This document shows, in pieces, positions 9,240-17,694 of a stretch of DNA of 41,066 nt. How positions within the stretch are numbered: the first letter of the stretch is position 1; each line of letters begins with the position of its first letter. The position numbers and the translations under genes were made by a program. Source of the DNA: Pseudomonas sp. GM21 (lineage in GTDB: Bacteria > Pseudomonadota > Gammaproteobacteria > Pseudomonadales > Pseudomonadaceae); contig NZ_AKJS01000025.1 in the NCBI RefSeq assembly GCF_000282215.1, positions 1-41,066 of the forward strand. The letters run 5' to 3'. The notes beneath the pieces were generated by a model. That model made no database searches and was not told the origin of the DNA. It saw nothing but the letters and a program-made list of their open reading frames with translations.

Positions 9240-11891
9240 ATGAGCGATTCCGGCCGCGCCGACGCGCTGTTAGCAGACCTGCCCCGCGATGGCCGTGGCC
9301 GGCTCAAGGTTTTCCTCGGCGCCGCACCCGGTGTGGGCAAAACCTACGCCATGTTGCAAGCCGCTCACACCCAACTGCGTCAAGGCGTGAAAGTCATCGC
9401 CGGTGTGGTCGAAACCCATGGTCGCGCGGAAACCGAAGCGCTGCTCGGTGGCTTGCCGCAACAGCCCTTGGTGCGCTCGGAATACCGGGGCGTGATGCTC
9501 GAAGAATTGGACCTCGATGGTTTGCTCGCGGCCAGACCGAAGCTGGTGCTGGTGGACGAACTGGCCCACAGCAACGCTCCCGGCAGTCGCCACGCCAAGC
9601 GTTGGCAAGACATACAGGAGCTGCTCGCCGCCGGCATCGACGTCTTCACCACCGTCAACGTCCAGCACCTCGAAAGCCTCAACGATCAAGTGCGCGGCAT
9701 CACCGGTGTGCAGGTGCGTGAAACCCTGCCGGACTGGGTCCTGCAAGAAGCCTACGAACTGCTGCTGATCGACCTGCCACCACGTGAACTGCTGGAGCGT
9801 TTGCGCGACGGAAAGGTTTACGTGCCGGAGCAGGCGCGGGCGGCCATCGACGCGTTTTTCACCCAGACCAACCTGACCGCCCTGCGCGAGATGGCGATGC
9901 AAACCGCTGCCGCTCAGGTCGACAACGATCTGGCCCAGGGTTATCGCCAGCTCGGTCAAGCGGCGCCAGCGGTGCGCGGTCGTCTGTTGGTCGGTGTTGA
10001 TGGCGATGCCCAGGCCGAGCGTCTGGTGCGTCATGCCAGTCGCGTCGCCCAGCGTCGGCATTTGCCGTGGAGCCTGGTGCATGTCGACAACGGCAGCGTG
10101 CGTGACGAGCAATCGCGCCTGCGCTTGCAAAGTGCCCAGCAATTGGCCGAGCGCCTCGGTGGCGAAGTGGTGTTGTTGCGCGCCGGCGAAGTCGCGAAAA
10201 CACTGATCCAGCACGCCGCCGAACGCAGGGCCAGTCTGGTGTTGGTCGGCCAGTCGCGGCAGCGTTTGCGTCGGCGCTTGTTCGGCGGTGGTTTGGCGTC
10301 GCGCCTGCTGCGTGATGCGCGCGGGCTGGAGATCAACGTCCTCGACAGCGATCACCTGCCGCATCAACCGCGCCAGCGTTCGCCACAGTCGCTGGTGTGG
10401 TTCGATTACGCGCTGGCGGCAGTGGCGACGGTGTTGGCCAGTGCCTTGGCCTGGGGCGTGGCGAGTATTTTGCCTCTACCCAATATCTCCCTGGTGTTCC
10501 TCGCCGCAGTGTTGCTGGTGGCGGTGCGCAGCAGCCTGGGCCCGGCGTTGGCCTGTGCGGCGCTATCGTTTCTCACCTACGACTTTCTGTTCATCCCACC
10601 GAATTTTTCCTTCGCCATCCAGCGCGAAGAAGACGTGTTGACCTTGCTGTTCTTCCTGCTGATGGCGGCGCTCACCGGCAACCTCGCGGCTCGCCAACGT
10701 CGGCAATTGCAGGCGTTGCGTGACACCCAGGAAGAGACCAGCGAACTGCTTGATCTGTCGCGCAAACTGACGGCTGCCACCGACCGTCAAGCCGTGGTCA
10801 GCGCCGCCGCTCAGCACCTCAACGGCTGGAGTGACTTGCAACTGTGCCTGCTCAATCAAGACGGGCAGGGAGGCTGGAACGTTGAAACCGGTGGCCCGCT
10901 GGAGTTTTCCGAAGGCGAACGGGCGGCCGCCGATTGGGCCTGGCAACACGATCAACCGGCGGGTTCGGGCACCGGTACGTTGCCGTCGGGACGTTGGTGG
11001 TGGTGGCCGTTATCGGTGGACGACGGGCCACTGGCATTGCTCGGTGTGTGCGCTAAAGAAGGCCAGATGTTAAGCGGCCAGCGTCGGCGTCTGTTGACCG
11101 CATTGAGCCAGCCGCTGGCCCAGGCGCTGGCCCGTGCACAACTGGCCGAGGATCTTGAAGCGGCGCGACTGCACGGAGAAACCGAGCAACTGCGCAGTGC
11201 ACTTCTGGCCTCGGTATCCCATGACTTGCGCACACCGCTGACGTCCATGCGCGGCAGCATCGACAGCCTGTTGGCCCTCGGCGAGGCCATCCCGCTGGAG
11301 GATCGTCGCGAACTGCTCGAAGGCACGCGGGACGAAGCCGAGCGCCTGGATCGCTACATCCAGAACTTGTTGGACATGACGCGCCTCGGCCACGGCGCGT
11401 TGAAGCTGGCGCGTGATTGGGTGTCGCCAGCCGACATTGTCGGCAGTTCACTCAACCGACTGCGCGCGGTGCTGGCGCCACTGCAGGTCAGCACCGACGT
11501 GCCACCGGAGTTGCCGCTGCTGTTTGTCCACGCGGCGCTGATCGAGCAGGCGCTGGTCAACGTGCTGGAAAACGCCGCGCGATTTTCACCGGCTCACGGG
11601 CGTCTGCAATTACGCGCCGGGGCCGATGACCGCGAGCTGTTTTTCTCGGTGAGCGATGAAGGGCCGGGCATTCCGCAGGAGGAGCGGGCGAAAATTTTCG
11701 ACATGTTCTACACCGCCGCGCGCGGTGATCGGGGCGGCCAGGGCACCGGCCTCGGGCTGGCGATCTGTCAGGGGATGGTGGGCGCGCATGGCGGGCGGAT
11801 AAGCGTCGCCGACGGCATTGATGGGCGTGGGACCTGCATCACGCTTCACTTGCCTTTGCAGGAACAACCAGCCTTTGAAAGTGAACGCTGA
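9240..11891 (+). CDS. kdpD: KdpD, sensor histidine kinase for potassium limitation
   Basis: An 883-residue sensor kinase in the classic KdpD order: N-terminal KdpD domain with Walker A GAAPGVGKT (27-35) and DELAHSNAPGSRH, a UspA-like domain (about 245-370), a DUF4118 block of four closely spaced membrane helices (about 385-490), a GAF-like segment, then the kinase core. The phosphorylated histidine is His661 in SVSHDLRTPLTS; the ATP site shows ENAARFSP, DEGPGIP and GTGLGLAI. It would autophosphorylate and pass phosphate to KdpE, and in other species also acts as phosphatase. The Shine-Dalgarno sequence is weak (AAGAGAA). Confidence 0.96.
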   Translation: MSDSGRADALLADLPRDGRGRLKVFLGAAPGVGKTYAMLQAAHTQLRQGVKVIAGVVETHGRAETEALLGGLPQQPLVRSEYRGVMLEELDLDGLLAARPKLVLVDELAHSNAPGSRHAKRWQDIQELLAAGIDVFTTVNVQHLESLNDQVRGITGVQVRETLPDWVLQEAYELLLIDLPPRELLERLRDGKVYVPEQARAAIDAFFTQTNLTALREMAMQTAAAQVDNDLAQGYRQLGQAAPAVRGRLLVGVDGDAQAERLVRHASRVAQRRHLPWSLVHVDNGSVRDEQSRLRLQSAQQLAERLGGEVVLLRAGEVAKTLIQHAAERRASLVLVGQSRQRLRRRLFGGGLASRLLRDARGLEINVLDSDHLPHQPRQRSPQSLVWFDYALAAVATVLASALAWGVASILPLPNISLVFLAAVLLVAVRSSLGPALACAALSFLTYDFLFIPPNFSFAIQREEDVLTLLFFLLMAALTGNLAARQRRQLQALRDTQEETSELLDLSRKLTAATDRQAVVSAAAQHLNGWSDLQLCLLNQDGQGGWNVETGGPLEFSEGERAAADWAWQHDQPAGSGTGTLPSGRWWWWPLSVDDGPLALLGVCAKEGQMLSGQRRRLLTALSQPLAQALARAQLAEDLEAARLHGETEQLRSALLASVSHDLRTPLTSMRGSIDSLLALGEAIPLEDRRELLEGTRDEAERLDRYIQNLLDMTRLGHGALKLARDWVSPADIVGSSLNRLRAVLAPLQVSTDVPPELPLLFVHAALIEQALVNVLENAARFSPAHGRLQLRAGADDRELFFSVSDEGPGIPQEERAKIFDMFYTAARGDRGGQGTGLGLAICQGMVGAHGGRISVADGIDGRGTCITLHLPLQEQPAFESER

Positions 11892-11940
11892 AAGTGAAGC
11901 CTGATACCCTTTGCACCTCTCCATGCCGCGATCAGACACC

Positions 11941-12630
11941 ATGAGCCAGACTGCGACCATTTTGGTCATCGACGATGAACCGCAAATCCGCAAATTCCTG
12001 CGCATCAGCCTGGTCTCCCAGGGTTACAAAGTGCTGGAAGCCGGCACCGGCACTGAAGGCCTGGCGCAAGCGGCGCTGAACAAACCGGATTTGCTGGTGC
12101 TCGACCTCGGTTTACCCGACATGGACGGACAGCAAGTCCTGCGCGAGTTTCGCGAATGGTCGACGGTGCCGGTGCTGGTGCTGTCGGTGCGCGCAAGCGA
12201 AGGGCAGAAAGTCGAGGCACTGGACGGCGGCGCCAATGACTACGTGACCAAACCCTTCGGCATTCAGGAATTTCTGGCGCGGGTGAGAGCCTTGTTGCGC
12301 CAGGCGCCAGTGGGTGAAGCTCAGCAAGCGGCGCTGGCGTTCGGCCCGTTGACGGTGGACCTGGCGTATCGGCGGGTGCTGCTCGATGGCGTCGAAGTAG
12401 CGCTGACGCGCAAGGAGTACGCGGTGCTGGCACAACTGGCGCGGCATCCGGGGCGGGTCATTACCCAGCAGCAATTGCTAAAGGATATCTGGGGGCCGAC
12501 CCATACCGAGGACAGTCATTACTTGCGGATTGTGGTGGGGCATTTGCGTCAGAAGCTGATGGATGACCCGACTCAACCTCGGTTTATCGTGACCGAGGCG
12601 GGGGTTGGGTATCGGTTGCTTGATACCTGA
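11941..12630 (+). CDS. kdpE: KdpE, OmpR-family response regulator
   Basis: A 229-residue two-domain regulator. The receiver domain shows the acidic pocket Asp11-Asp12, phosphorylated Asp55 in LLVLDLGLPDMDG and the conserved Lys in YVTKPF. The C-terminal winged helix matches OmpR/PhoB (LTRKEYAVLAQLARHPGRVI, SHYLRIVVGHLRQKL). It should activate kdpFABC. The start MSQTATILVIDDE is chosen by homology; no clear ribosome site is visible in the 49-bp gap after kdpD, so its translation may depend on kdpD. Its stop codon is the first part of a palindrome. Confidence 0.95.
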   Translation: MSQTATILVIDDEPQIRKFLRISLVSQGYKVLEAGTGTEGLAQAALNKPDLLVLDLGLPDMDGQQVLREFREWSTVPVLVLSVRASEGQKVEALDGGANDYVTKPFGIQEFLARVRALLRQAPVGEAQQAALAFGPLTVDLAYRRVLLDGVEVALTRKEYAVLAQLARHPGRVITQQQLLKDIWGPTHTEDSHYLRIVVGHLRQKLMDDPTQPRFIVTEAGVGYRLLDT

Positions 12631-12659
12631 TCGTTCCCACGCAGAGCGTGGGAACGATC
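12629..12659. repeat. Perfect palindrome of the GTTCCCACG family after kdpE
   Basis: GATCGTTCCCACGC and GCGTGGGAACGATC form a perfect 14-bp stem around AGA. It overlaps the kdpE stop codon (TGA) by two bases. No T-tract follows, so it is not an obvious Rho-independent terminator, though it could protect the 3' end of the kdp mRNA. Confidence 0.9.
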
Positions 12660-12678
12660 GTCATTCGCTCAAAAAATC

Positions 12679-13719
12679 TCAGGAATCCCGCTCATTCTCA
12701 TACCGATCCAGCGTATCCCGCGCAATCTCCCGCCCCAGCGCGATCAACTCCGGTGCCTTGTAGAACTCGAAAAACCGGCACACCCGCTTCGGCACGTTAA
12801 TCAGAATATCCGGCGGATACCCGGCGATCTTGTACTGCGCCAGCGAGGTCTGCATCACTTCGAAACTCTGGTTGATCAGGTCCAGCAATGACGCCGGCCC
12901 GACGTTATCGATGATGAATGATCCCGTGGCCGACTTCGGTGCTCCTTCGCGTTCAGGGGCGGCGGCGGGTTGCTGGGCTTCGGGGTCGGCAGATTCGATC
13001 CAAGGGTTGATGTCGGCCGCTTCGGCCATCAATGCTTCCTTTTCCAGGATCAGCAATTTTTCCGCCTGACTGCGTCGGAACGGCATCTTCGAACCCAGGG
13101 AGTTGATCAAACTGTCGAAACGGCTTTTGAATGCTGCCGGGCGCTGGATAACCGGCATCTGATAGTGGCGCTGGTTGGTAGAGTTAAGGTTGACCGCGAT
13201 GATCAGGTCGCAGTGACTCGATACCACGGGCACGATCGGTAAAGGGTTGAGGATGCCGCCATCCACCAGCATCCGGTTGCCCTGCATCACCGGGGTGAAG
13301 AGGCTGGGAATCGCCGCCGAGGCGCGCATGGCCTGGTGCAGGCAGCCTTCCTGGAACCAGATTTCCTGCTGATTGGTCAGGTCCGTGGCCACGGCCGTGT
13401 AGGGAATGCGCAGGTCTTCAATATTGATCTCGCCGACGATCTTGCGGATCTGCCCGAAGACTTTTTCACCGCGAATGGCGCCAAGCCGAAAGCTGACGTC
13501 CACCAGACGCAATACATCGAGGTAATCCAGGCTCTCGATCCAGTCGCGATATTCGTCGAGTTTGCCGGCGGCATAAATCCCGCCGACTACCGCCCCCATG
13601 GAACAACCGGCGATACAGGCAATGTCGTAGCCACGCCGTTCGAGCTCTTGAATGACACCGATATGAGCATAACCTCGGGCTCCACCAGAGCCCAGTACCA
13701 GTGCGATACGCTTTTTCAT
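12679..13719 (-). CDS. Patatin-like phospholipase (RssA/YchK-like) with C-terminal extension
   Basis: A 346-residue protein. The patatin fold is shown by the oxyanion-hole loop GSGGARG near residue 10, the nucleophile Ser40 in GCSMG and the dyad aspartate Asp153 in VDGGILNPLP. Such enzymes cleave acyl chains from lipids. The first 220 residues resemble E. coli RssA; the last about 120 residues form an extension with a Gln/Ala/Pro-rich linker near residue 245-260. The start MKKRIALVLG has GAGGG upstream; an in-frame extension to 13851 is not convincing. The stop lies about 20 bp beyond the kdpE palindrome, so the two genes converge. Confidence 0.88.
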   Translation of the reverse strand: MKKRIALVLGSGGARGYAHIGVIQELERRGYDIACIAGCSMGAVVGGIYAAGKLDEYRDWIESLDYLDVLRLVDVSFRLGAIRGEKVFGQIRKIVGEINIEDLRIPYTAVATDLTNQQEIWFQEGCLHQAMRASAAIPSLFTPVMQGNRMLVDGGILNPLPIVPVVSSHCDLIIAVNLNSTNQRHYQMPVIQRPAAFKSRFDSLINSLGSKMPFRRSQAEKLLILEKEALMAEAADINPWIESADPEAQQPAAAPEREGAPKSATGSFIIDNVGPASLLDLINQSFEVMQTSLAQYKIAGYPPDILINVPKRVCRFFEFYKAPELIALGREIARDTLDRYENERDS

Positions 13720-13944
13720 GAATCGCCCTCGTCTGACAAGGTTCAACAATGCACTCATCGAGGGGCGTGCTTCAATCGCCGAAGTCGTTCGATGGGCCGA
13801 GTGCGTCGTTTTTTCGACACTCCATGGCGGCAGATGGCTATTCTTGCGCACGCTATAGTGAGTTTGCTTAGTGCGGCCAAGGCACTTTTCACCCGCCGGG
13901 CCGTCTTACCTGCATGATTGTTGACCTGACTTGAGGTGGTATTG

Positions 13945-14223
13945 ATGAAAGCCTGGATTTGCGTACCTTTGATGGCTCTGGCGCTCGCCGGTTGTGCCGG
14001 CAAAACGGCCTATCGTGAGAGTTGCGGTAGCCAGATTGACGCCGCGTGGCGTGAGCTAGACTTGGCCAAGGCCGAAGGTTTCGCCGGGACTGTCAGCTAC
14101 TCCAAGGCCCTCTCGTTGCTGACCGGCGCCAAGACCCAGCAACAATTCGAAGCTTACGAAGGCTGCACCAGCAAGGCCGAGAAAGCGCGCTTCTATATTC
14201 GTGAGTCTCGTGCCGGCCGTTGA
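13945..14223 (+). CDS. Small predicted outer-membrane lipoprotein
   Basis: A 92-residue protein with a lipoprotein signal: MKAWICVPLMALALAGC, where Cys17 would be lipidated and the next residue is Ala, so sorting to the outer membrane is expected. The mature part has two further cysteines (in ESCGS and EGCTS) that could form a disulfide. I do not recognise a named family. GAGG lies nine bases before the ATG. The CHAD gene follows 44 bp after its stop on the same strand. Confidence 0.8.
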   Translation: MKAWICVPLMALALAGCAGKTAYRESCGSQIDAAWRELDLAKAEGFAGTVSYSKALSLLTGAKTQQQFEAYEGCTSKAEKARFYIRESRAGR

Positions 14224-14267
14224 AGCATCTTGTAGGCGTCAGGGGCACTCGATTCAAGGAGCAAACG

Positions 14268-15035
14268 ATGTCTGATTTGGTTGATCGGTTGGTGGCTCAT
14301 GTCCTGGGCCTTGAAGTCCGCCTGTTGGCCTGTCAGGCACGTTTGAGTGCCCGGACTGACCCTGAAGCACTGCACGAGCTGCGCACCACGGTTCGGCGTT
14401 TGCGCAGCCTGTTGCGCCCCTTGCGTGGCCTGCCAGGCGTCGAGCAGGTCGAAGTGGCGGCGGCCCGGGTCGGCGAACTGACCACGCCGTTACGTGATCG
14501 CGAAGTGCTGGCTGCGTATTTACTGGAGCACGGTCAACCCGAAGCCGCGCATTGGCGCATGGCGCAGATGGCTCAGGCGTATCCGGCGGTGGCGGCGAGT
14601 CCTGAGCTGGCGCAGTTGATGATGATCTTCGATGCCTTTCCGCGTTTTTTACGCGCTTCCCAGCGTCAGGGATTGCTCAAAGGCTTGCGCAAGCGCATTG
14701 AAAAACGCCTGGGCAAACAGTGGAAGAAACTGGACGGTGCGCTGCACGATCCGGCCCACGACCGACACCGTTTGCGCCTGCTGATCAAGCGTGTGCGCTA
14801 TGGTATCGAAGCCTATCCCGAGCTGGACCGTTTGCCGAAGGCCGCCTTGTCCCGATTGAAAGCCGCTCAAAGCGCCCTCGGTGATTGGCACGACAGTTGG
14901 CAGTGGCTGGCCAGGGCTGAGGAAGAGCCTGATTTGCTGCCTTGTGTTGCCGTCTGGAAAACCACGTTGGCCGATGCCGAAAGCCGCGCTGACCGCGTTC
15001 TCGAAAAACTCAGCGCCACTTGCTTCAAATCCTGA
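14268..15035 (+). CDS. CHAD domain protein
   Basis: A 255-residue protein whose helices carry the conserved histidines and arginines of the CHAD domain, seen as ALHELRTTVRRLRSLLRPLR near the start and HDRHRLRLLIKRVRYGIEAY further on. CHAD domains form a basic helical bundle that binds inorganic polyphosphate. There is no CYTH triphosphatase domain attached. AAGGAG precedes the ATG by eight bases. The gene is followed by a REP doublet. Confidence 0.88.
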   Translation: MSDLVDRLVAHVLGLEVRLLACQARLSARTDPEALHELRTTVRRLRSLLRPLRGLPGVEQVEVAAARVGELTTPLRDREVLAAYLLEHGQPEAAHWRMAQMAQAYPAVAASPELAQLMMIFDAFPRFLRASQRQGLLKGLRKRIEKRLGKQWKKLDGALHDPAHDRHRLRLLIKRVRYGIEAYPELDRLPKAALSRLKAAQSALGDWHDSWQWLARAEEEPDLLPCVAVWKTTLADAESRADRVLEKLSATCFKS

Positions 15036-15053
15036 AATCACCACAGATCAAAA

Positions 15054-15143
15054 TGTGGGAGCGAGCCTGCTCGCGAATGCGGTGTGCCAGCCTACAGGGA
15101 TGTCGACTGATACGACGCATTCGCGAGCAGGCTCGCTCCCACA
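15054..15143. repeat. REP doublet (REPIN), GTGGGAG ends outward
   Basis: TGTGGGAGCGAGCCTGCTCG at the left end and its near-perfect complement ending CTCGCTCCCACA at the right end, about 40 bp apart. It begins 18 bp after the CHAD gene stop. Confidence 0.92.
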
Positions 15144-15160
15144 TGGGTTTGGTGTTGGAT

Positions 15161-15247
15161 ATGGACTCGTATTCCAAAGCGGGTGCGGCTCTTCTGTCAG
15201 TACTTTTGGCCGGAATAAGTGCTGTATCAATGTCGCTGGCTGGTTAA
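15161..15247 (+). CDS. Possible 28-residue single-span membrane peptide
   Basis: ATG to TAA encodes 28 residues that begin MDSYSKAGAALLSVLLAG and stay hydrophobic to the end, which looks like one membrane helix. There is no good Shine-Dalgarno sequence (only GGTGTTGG), and it starts 17 bases after a REP doublet, so it may be chance. It lies 36 bp before the thioesterase gene. Confidence 0.25.
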   Translation: MDSYSKAGAALLSVLLAGISAVSMSLAG

Positions 15248-15283
15248 GATCCCTCTCTACTATTTTCCGTCTCTGAGGTTTTC

Positions 15284-16081
15284 ATGCGCTTTTGCGATCT
15301 GCTCGATGCCGTCCGCCGGCAACCGCTGGAGCTGTCTATTCCGGCAGGATGGGCGCAGGGGCGTGCCAGTTTTGGTGGCCTGGTAGCAGCGTTGCAATAC
15401 GAAGCCATGCGCGCAAAAGTCCCGGCAGACCGACCGGTGCGTTCGCTGGCGATCACCTTTGTCGGACCGGTCGAGCCTGAAATACCTGTCAGCTTTGAAG
15501 TCGATGTGTTGCGCGAAGGCAAAGCCGTTAGCCAGGTGCTGGGCCGGGCAATGCAGAAGGGACAAGTGGTGACGTTGATCCAGGGAAGCTTCGGTGCGTC
15601 ACGGCCCTCGGAAGTGTCGGTGAGGGCCGAGTCCGCACCTGAGATGAAGCACTGGGACGAGTGCCATGAGCTGCCTTTCATCTCGGGCGTGATTCCGGAG
15701 TTCATGCAGCACCTGGCGATGCGTTGGGCCCTCGGTGGCATGCCGTTTACCGGCAACAACTCTCGCGAGATGGGCGGTTGGGTGCGTTTGCGTGGGGACG
15801 TGAAGGAAGAGGCCGTCACCGAGTCGCATATCCTTGCGCTGGTGGACGCCTGGCCACCGTCCTTGTTGCCGCACCTGAAAAAAACCGCGATGGGCAGCAC
15901 GCTGACCTGGACCATCGAGTTTGTCCAGCCGATGCTGGAATCAAGCACGCTGGACTGGTGCAAATACCGGGTGGAAACCGAGCATGGGGCCGACGGCTAT
16001 GGTCATGCGGCCGCGAAGTTGTGGAGCGCGGACGGGCAGCTGATCGCCATCAGCCGGCAGACGGTAACGATTTTCGCCTGA
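15284..16081 (+). CDS. Acyl-CoA thioesterase family protein (double hot-dog, TesB-like)
   Basis: A 265-residue protein with the layout of a TesB/4HBT-type thioesterase: an N-terminal hot-dog half with WAQGRASFGGLVAALQYEAM (the family's helix entry) and RSLAITFVGPV, and a second half with GGWVRLRGD and TWTIEFVQPM. It should hydrolyse acyl-CoA in the cytoplasm; chain-length preference cannot be read. GAGG lies seven bases before the ATG. Its stop codon abuts, with no gap, the stop codon of the convergent gene at 16082. Confidence 0.85.
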   Translation: MRFCDLLDAVRRQPLELSIPAGWAQGRASFGGLVAALQYEAMRAKVPADRPVRSLAITFVGPVEPEIPVSFEVDVLREGKAVSQVLGRAMQKGQVVTLIQGSFGASRPSEVSVRAESAPEMKHWDECHELPFISGVIPEFMQHLAMRWALGGMPFTGNNSREMGGWVRLRGDVKEEAVTESHILALVDAWPPSLLPHLKKTAMGSTLTWTIEFVQPMLESSTLDWCKYRVETEHGADGYGHAAAKLWSADGQLIAISRQTVTIFA

Positions 16082-16447
16082 TCAGTGGCGACGGTGGCGC
16101 TCACGCCAGGCGCGCCACCAGCCGCCGCTCAAGAAAAACCGCGGGAACGTCAGGAACTGCTCGACCAGCAAGCGTGACACCGCATCTTTGCGATCGCTGA
16201 ACGGCTCGGAGGCTTGCTCCTCCAGGCGGTGACCGTGACGTTGCAGACCCAGCGCCGCGAGCAGGCCGACCACGCCGATGGCGATGTTCACCAGGTTCAG
16301 GCTGAACACTCCGGAAACAATCAGTAGAAACGCCACGATGAACAGCGGCACGGCAATCAGGTGCAGCACCAGGTTGGTCGGGTGCTGATGATTGTTCGGG
16401 TACGCTCGCCATTGCCAGGCAGGCAGGTTGGGATGTCGTTTGCCCAT
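16082..16447 (-). CDS. Mpo1-like / DUF962-type small membrane protein
   Basis: A 121-residue protein with the motif WRAYPNNHQHPTNLVLHLIAVPLF, shown here only as YPNNHQHPTNLVLH, followed by two hydrophobic spans and a basic tail (WWRAWRERHRRH). The HxxPxNxxLHxIxxP pattern resembles the Mpo1/YGL010w (DUF962) family, whose yeast member is an iron-dependent 2-hydroxy fatty-acid dioxygenase. Similar Pseudomonas proteins are sometimes labelled 'terminase', which I consider wrong. GAGGAG precedes the ATG at 16447. Confidence 0.7.
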   Translation of the reverse strand: MGKRHPNLPAWQWRAYPNNHQHPTNLVLHLIAVPLFIVAFLLIVSGVFSLNLVNIAIGVVGLLAALGLQRHGHRLEEQASEPFSDRKDAVSRLLVEQFLTFPRFFLSGGWWRAWRERHRRH

Positions 16448-16605
16448 GTTGTAACTCCTCAATCAGGGTTGACCTCATGATTGAAGAATAGGCGGGGTGA
16501 GGGCGGGCAGCGAGTCGAGGTTGGCTATTGGAGTGATAGGTCGGGATTGATGTTGCCCGGGCTGACGCTATCGCGAGCACCTGCAACATTGATGTATCAG
16601 ACAGA

Positions 16606-16638
16606 CCGCTATCGCCGGCAAGCCGGTCTCACTCACAG
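16606..16638. repeat. Single degenerate REP unit
   Basis: CGCTATCGCCGGCAAGCCGG followed by TCTCACTCACAG resembles one REP half. A truncated copy of the same core (GCTATCGCGAGCA) lies at 16567-16579 in the same direction, so this looks like a decayed doublet. It sits just beyond the stop codon of tatD. Confidence 0.65.
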
Positions 16639-16649
16639 AGGATCGGTGA

Positions 16650-17459
16650 TTACTGGGGGATTGAAGGCAGATCGTAGAACGCTCGCGCACAAGCAGTGGT
16701 GTGATCAGCCAGATCTTCCATCGTCTCGCCACGATGCAACGCCACTTCCCGCAACACTTCAGTCAAATACGCCGGTTCGTTGCGACCGTTTTTTGGTTTG
16801 GGTCGCAAACTGCGTGGCAACAGATACGGCGCATCGCTTTCCAGCATCAGCCGACCCCGTTTGATCTCCTTCACCAGCGGATGCAGGTGCGTGCCCCGGC
16901 GCTCGTCGCAAATCCAGCCGGTAATACCGATGTGCAGATCCAGATCGAGGTAGCTGAACAGGGCTTTCTTTTCGCCGGTGAAGCAATGCACCACGACGGC
17001 TGGCAATTGATCCCGGTAATCACGCAGGATTTCCAGCAGTCGTTGACTGGCATCGCGCTCATGCAGGAACACCGGCAACTGCAAGTCGACCGCCAACGCT
17101 AGATGCTCTTCCAGGACCTTTTCCTGCTGTGGGCGTGGCGAGAAGTCGCGATTGAAATCCAGCCCGCACTCACCCACGGCCACCACGTTCGGCTCCTTGA
17201 GCAAGCTGCGCAAACGCTGTGCGCTGTCAGCGTTCCAGTCGCTCGCCGCATGGGGGTGAATGCCGGCCGTGGCGAACAGCCGTTGAGCGGTTTCGTCCAG
17301 TTGTCGGCACAGTTCAAGAGCCTGTTCACTGCCCTCGACATTGGTGCCGGTCAGGACCAATTGGCAGACTCCCGCGGCATAGGCGCGGTCGAGTACGGCC
17401 TGATGTTTGTCGGCAAAACTGGGGTTGGTCAGGTTGACGCCGATATCGATGAGTTGCAT
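16650..17459 (-). CDS. tatD: TatD-family Mg2+-dependent 3'-5' DNase
   Basis: A 269-residue TIM-barrel metal hydrolase. The opening [12 protein letters not shown] is the TatD form of the HxH-like metal site; further metal ligands appear in [34 protein letters not shown] and ESDAPYL. TatD proteins trim single-stranded DNA and RNA in the cytoplasm and have been tied to repair of oxidative damage. GAGGTAG precedes the ATG. It stands alone, well away from any tatABC genes. Confidence 0.92.
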   Translation of the reverse strand: MQLIDIGVNLTNPSFADKHQAVLDRAYAAGVCQLVLTGTNVEGSEQALELCRQLDETAQRLFATAGIHPHAASDWNADSAQRLRSLLKEPNVVAVGECGLDFNRDFSPRPQQEKVLEEHLALAVDLQLPVFLHERDASQRLLEILRDYRDQLPAVVVHCFTGEKKALFSYLDLDLHIGITGWICDERRGTHLHPLVKEIKRGRLMLESDAPYLLPRSLRPKPKNGRNEPAYLTEVLREVALHRGETMEDLADHTTACARAFYDLPSIPQ

Positions 17460-17694
17460 GGTGCTACCTCAGACCAAAGGCCGGAAAGCATATCAGAGCT
17501 GTAGATTTATAAGAAAAGCCAAGAACTACAACGAGTTAAAGCTGTCTCTTGATGCCGCGAGACAGGGCAGGGTGGTCAGCGTGCCATCATTGTGCCAGTC
17601 TTTCGCACTTTGCCAGCGCTCATGGCGCTCTGTTTCTGTCGTTCGATTTCATGATTTTTTTTGAAGTCGGCCCAGTATTCTTTCCGGAGAGTGG

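Noticed and set aside
9270..10367. 365-codon minus-strand frame opposite kdpD
   Set aside because: Antisense shadow with low-complexity His/Gln content and no family features.
16082..16447. Label 'terminase' for the small membrane protein
   Set aside because: The protein has two membrane spans and an Mpo1-like HPxN motif, and lacks any ATPase or nuclease motif.
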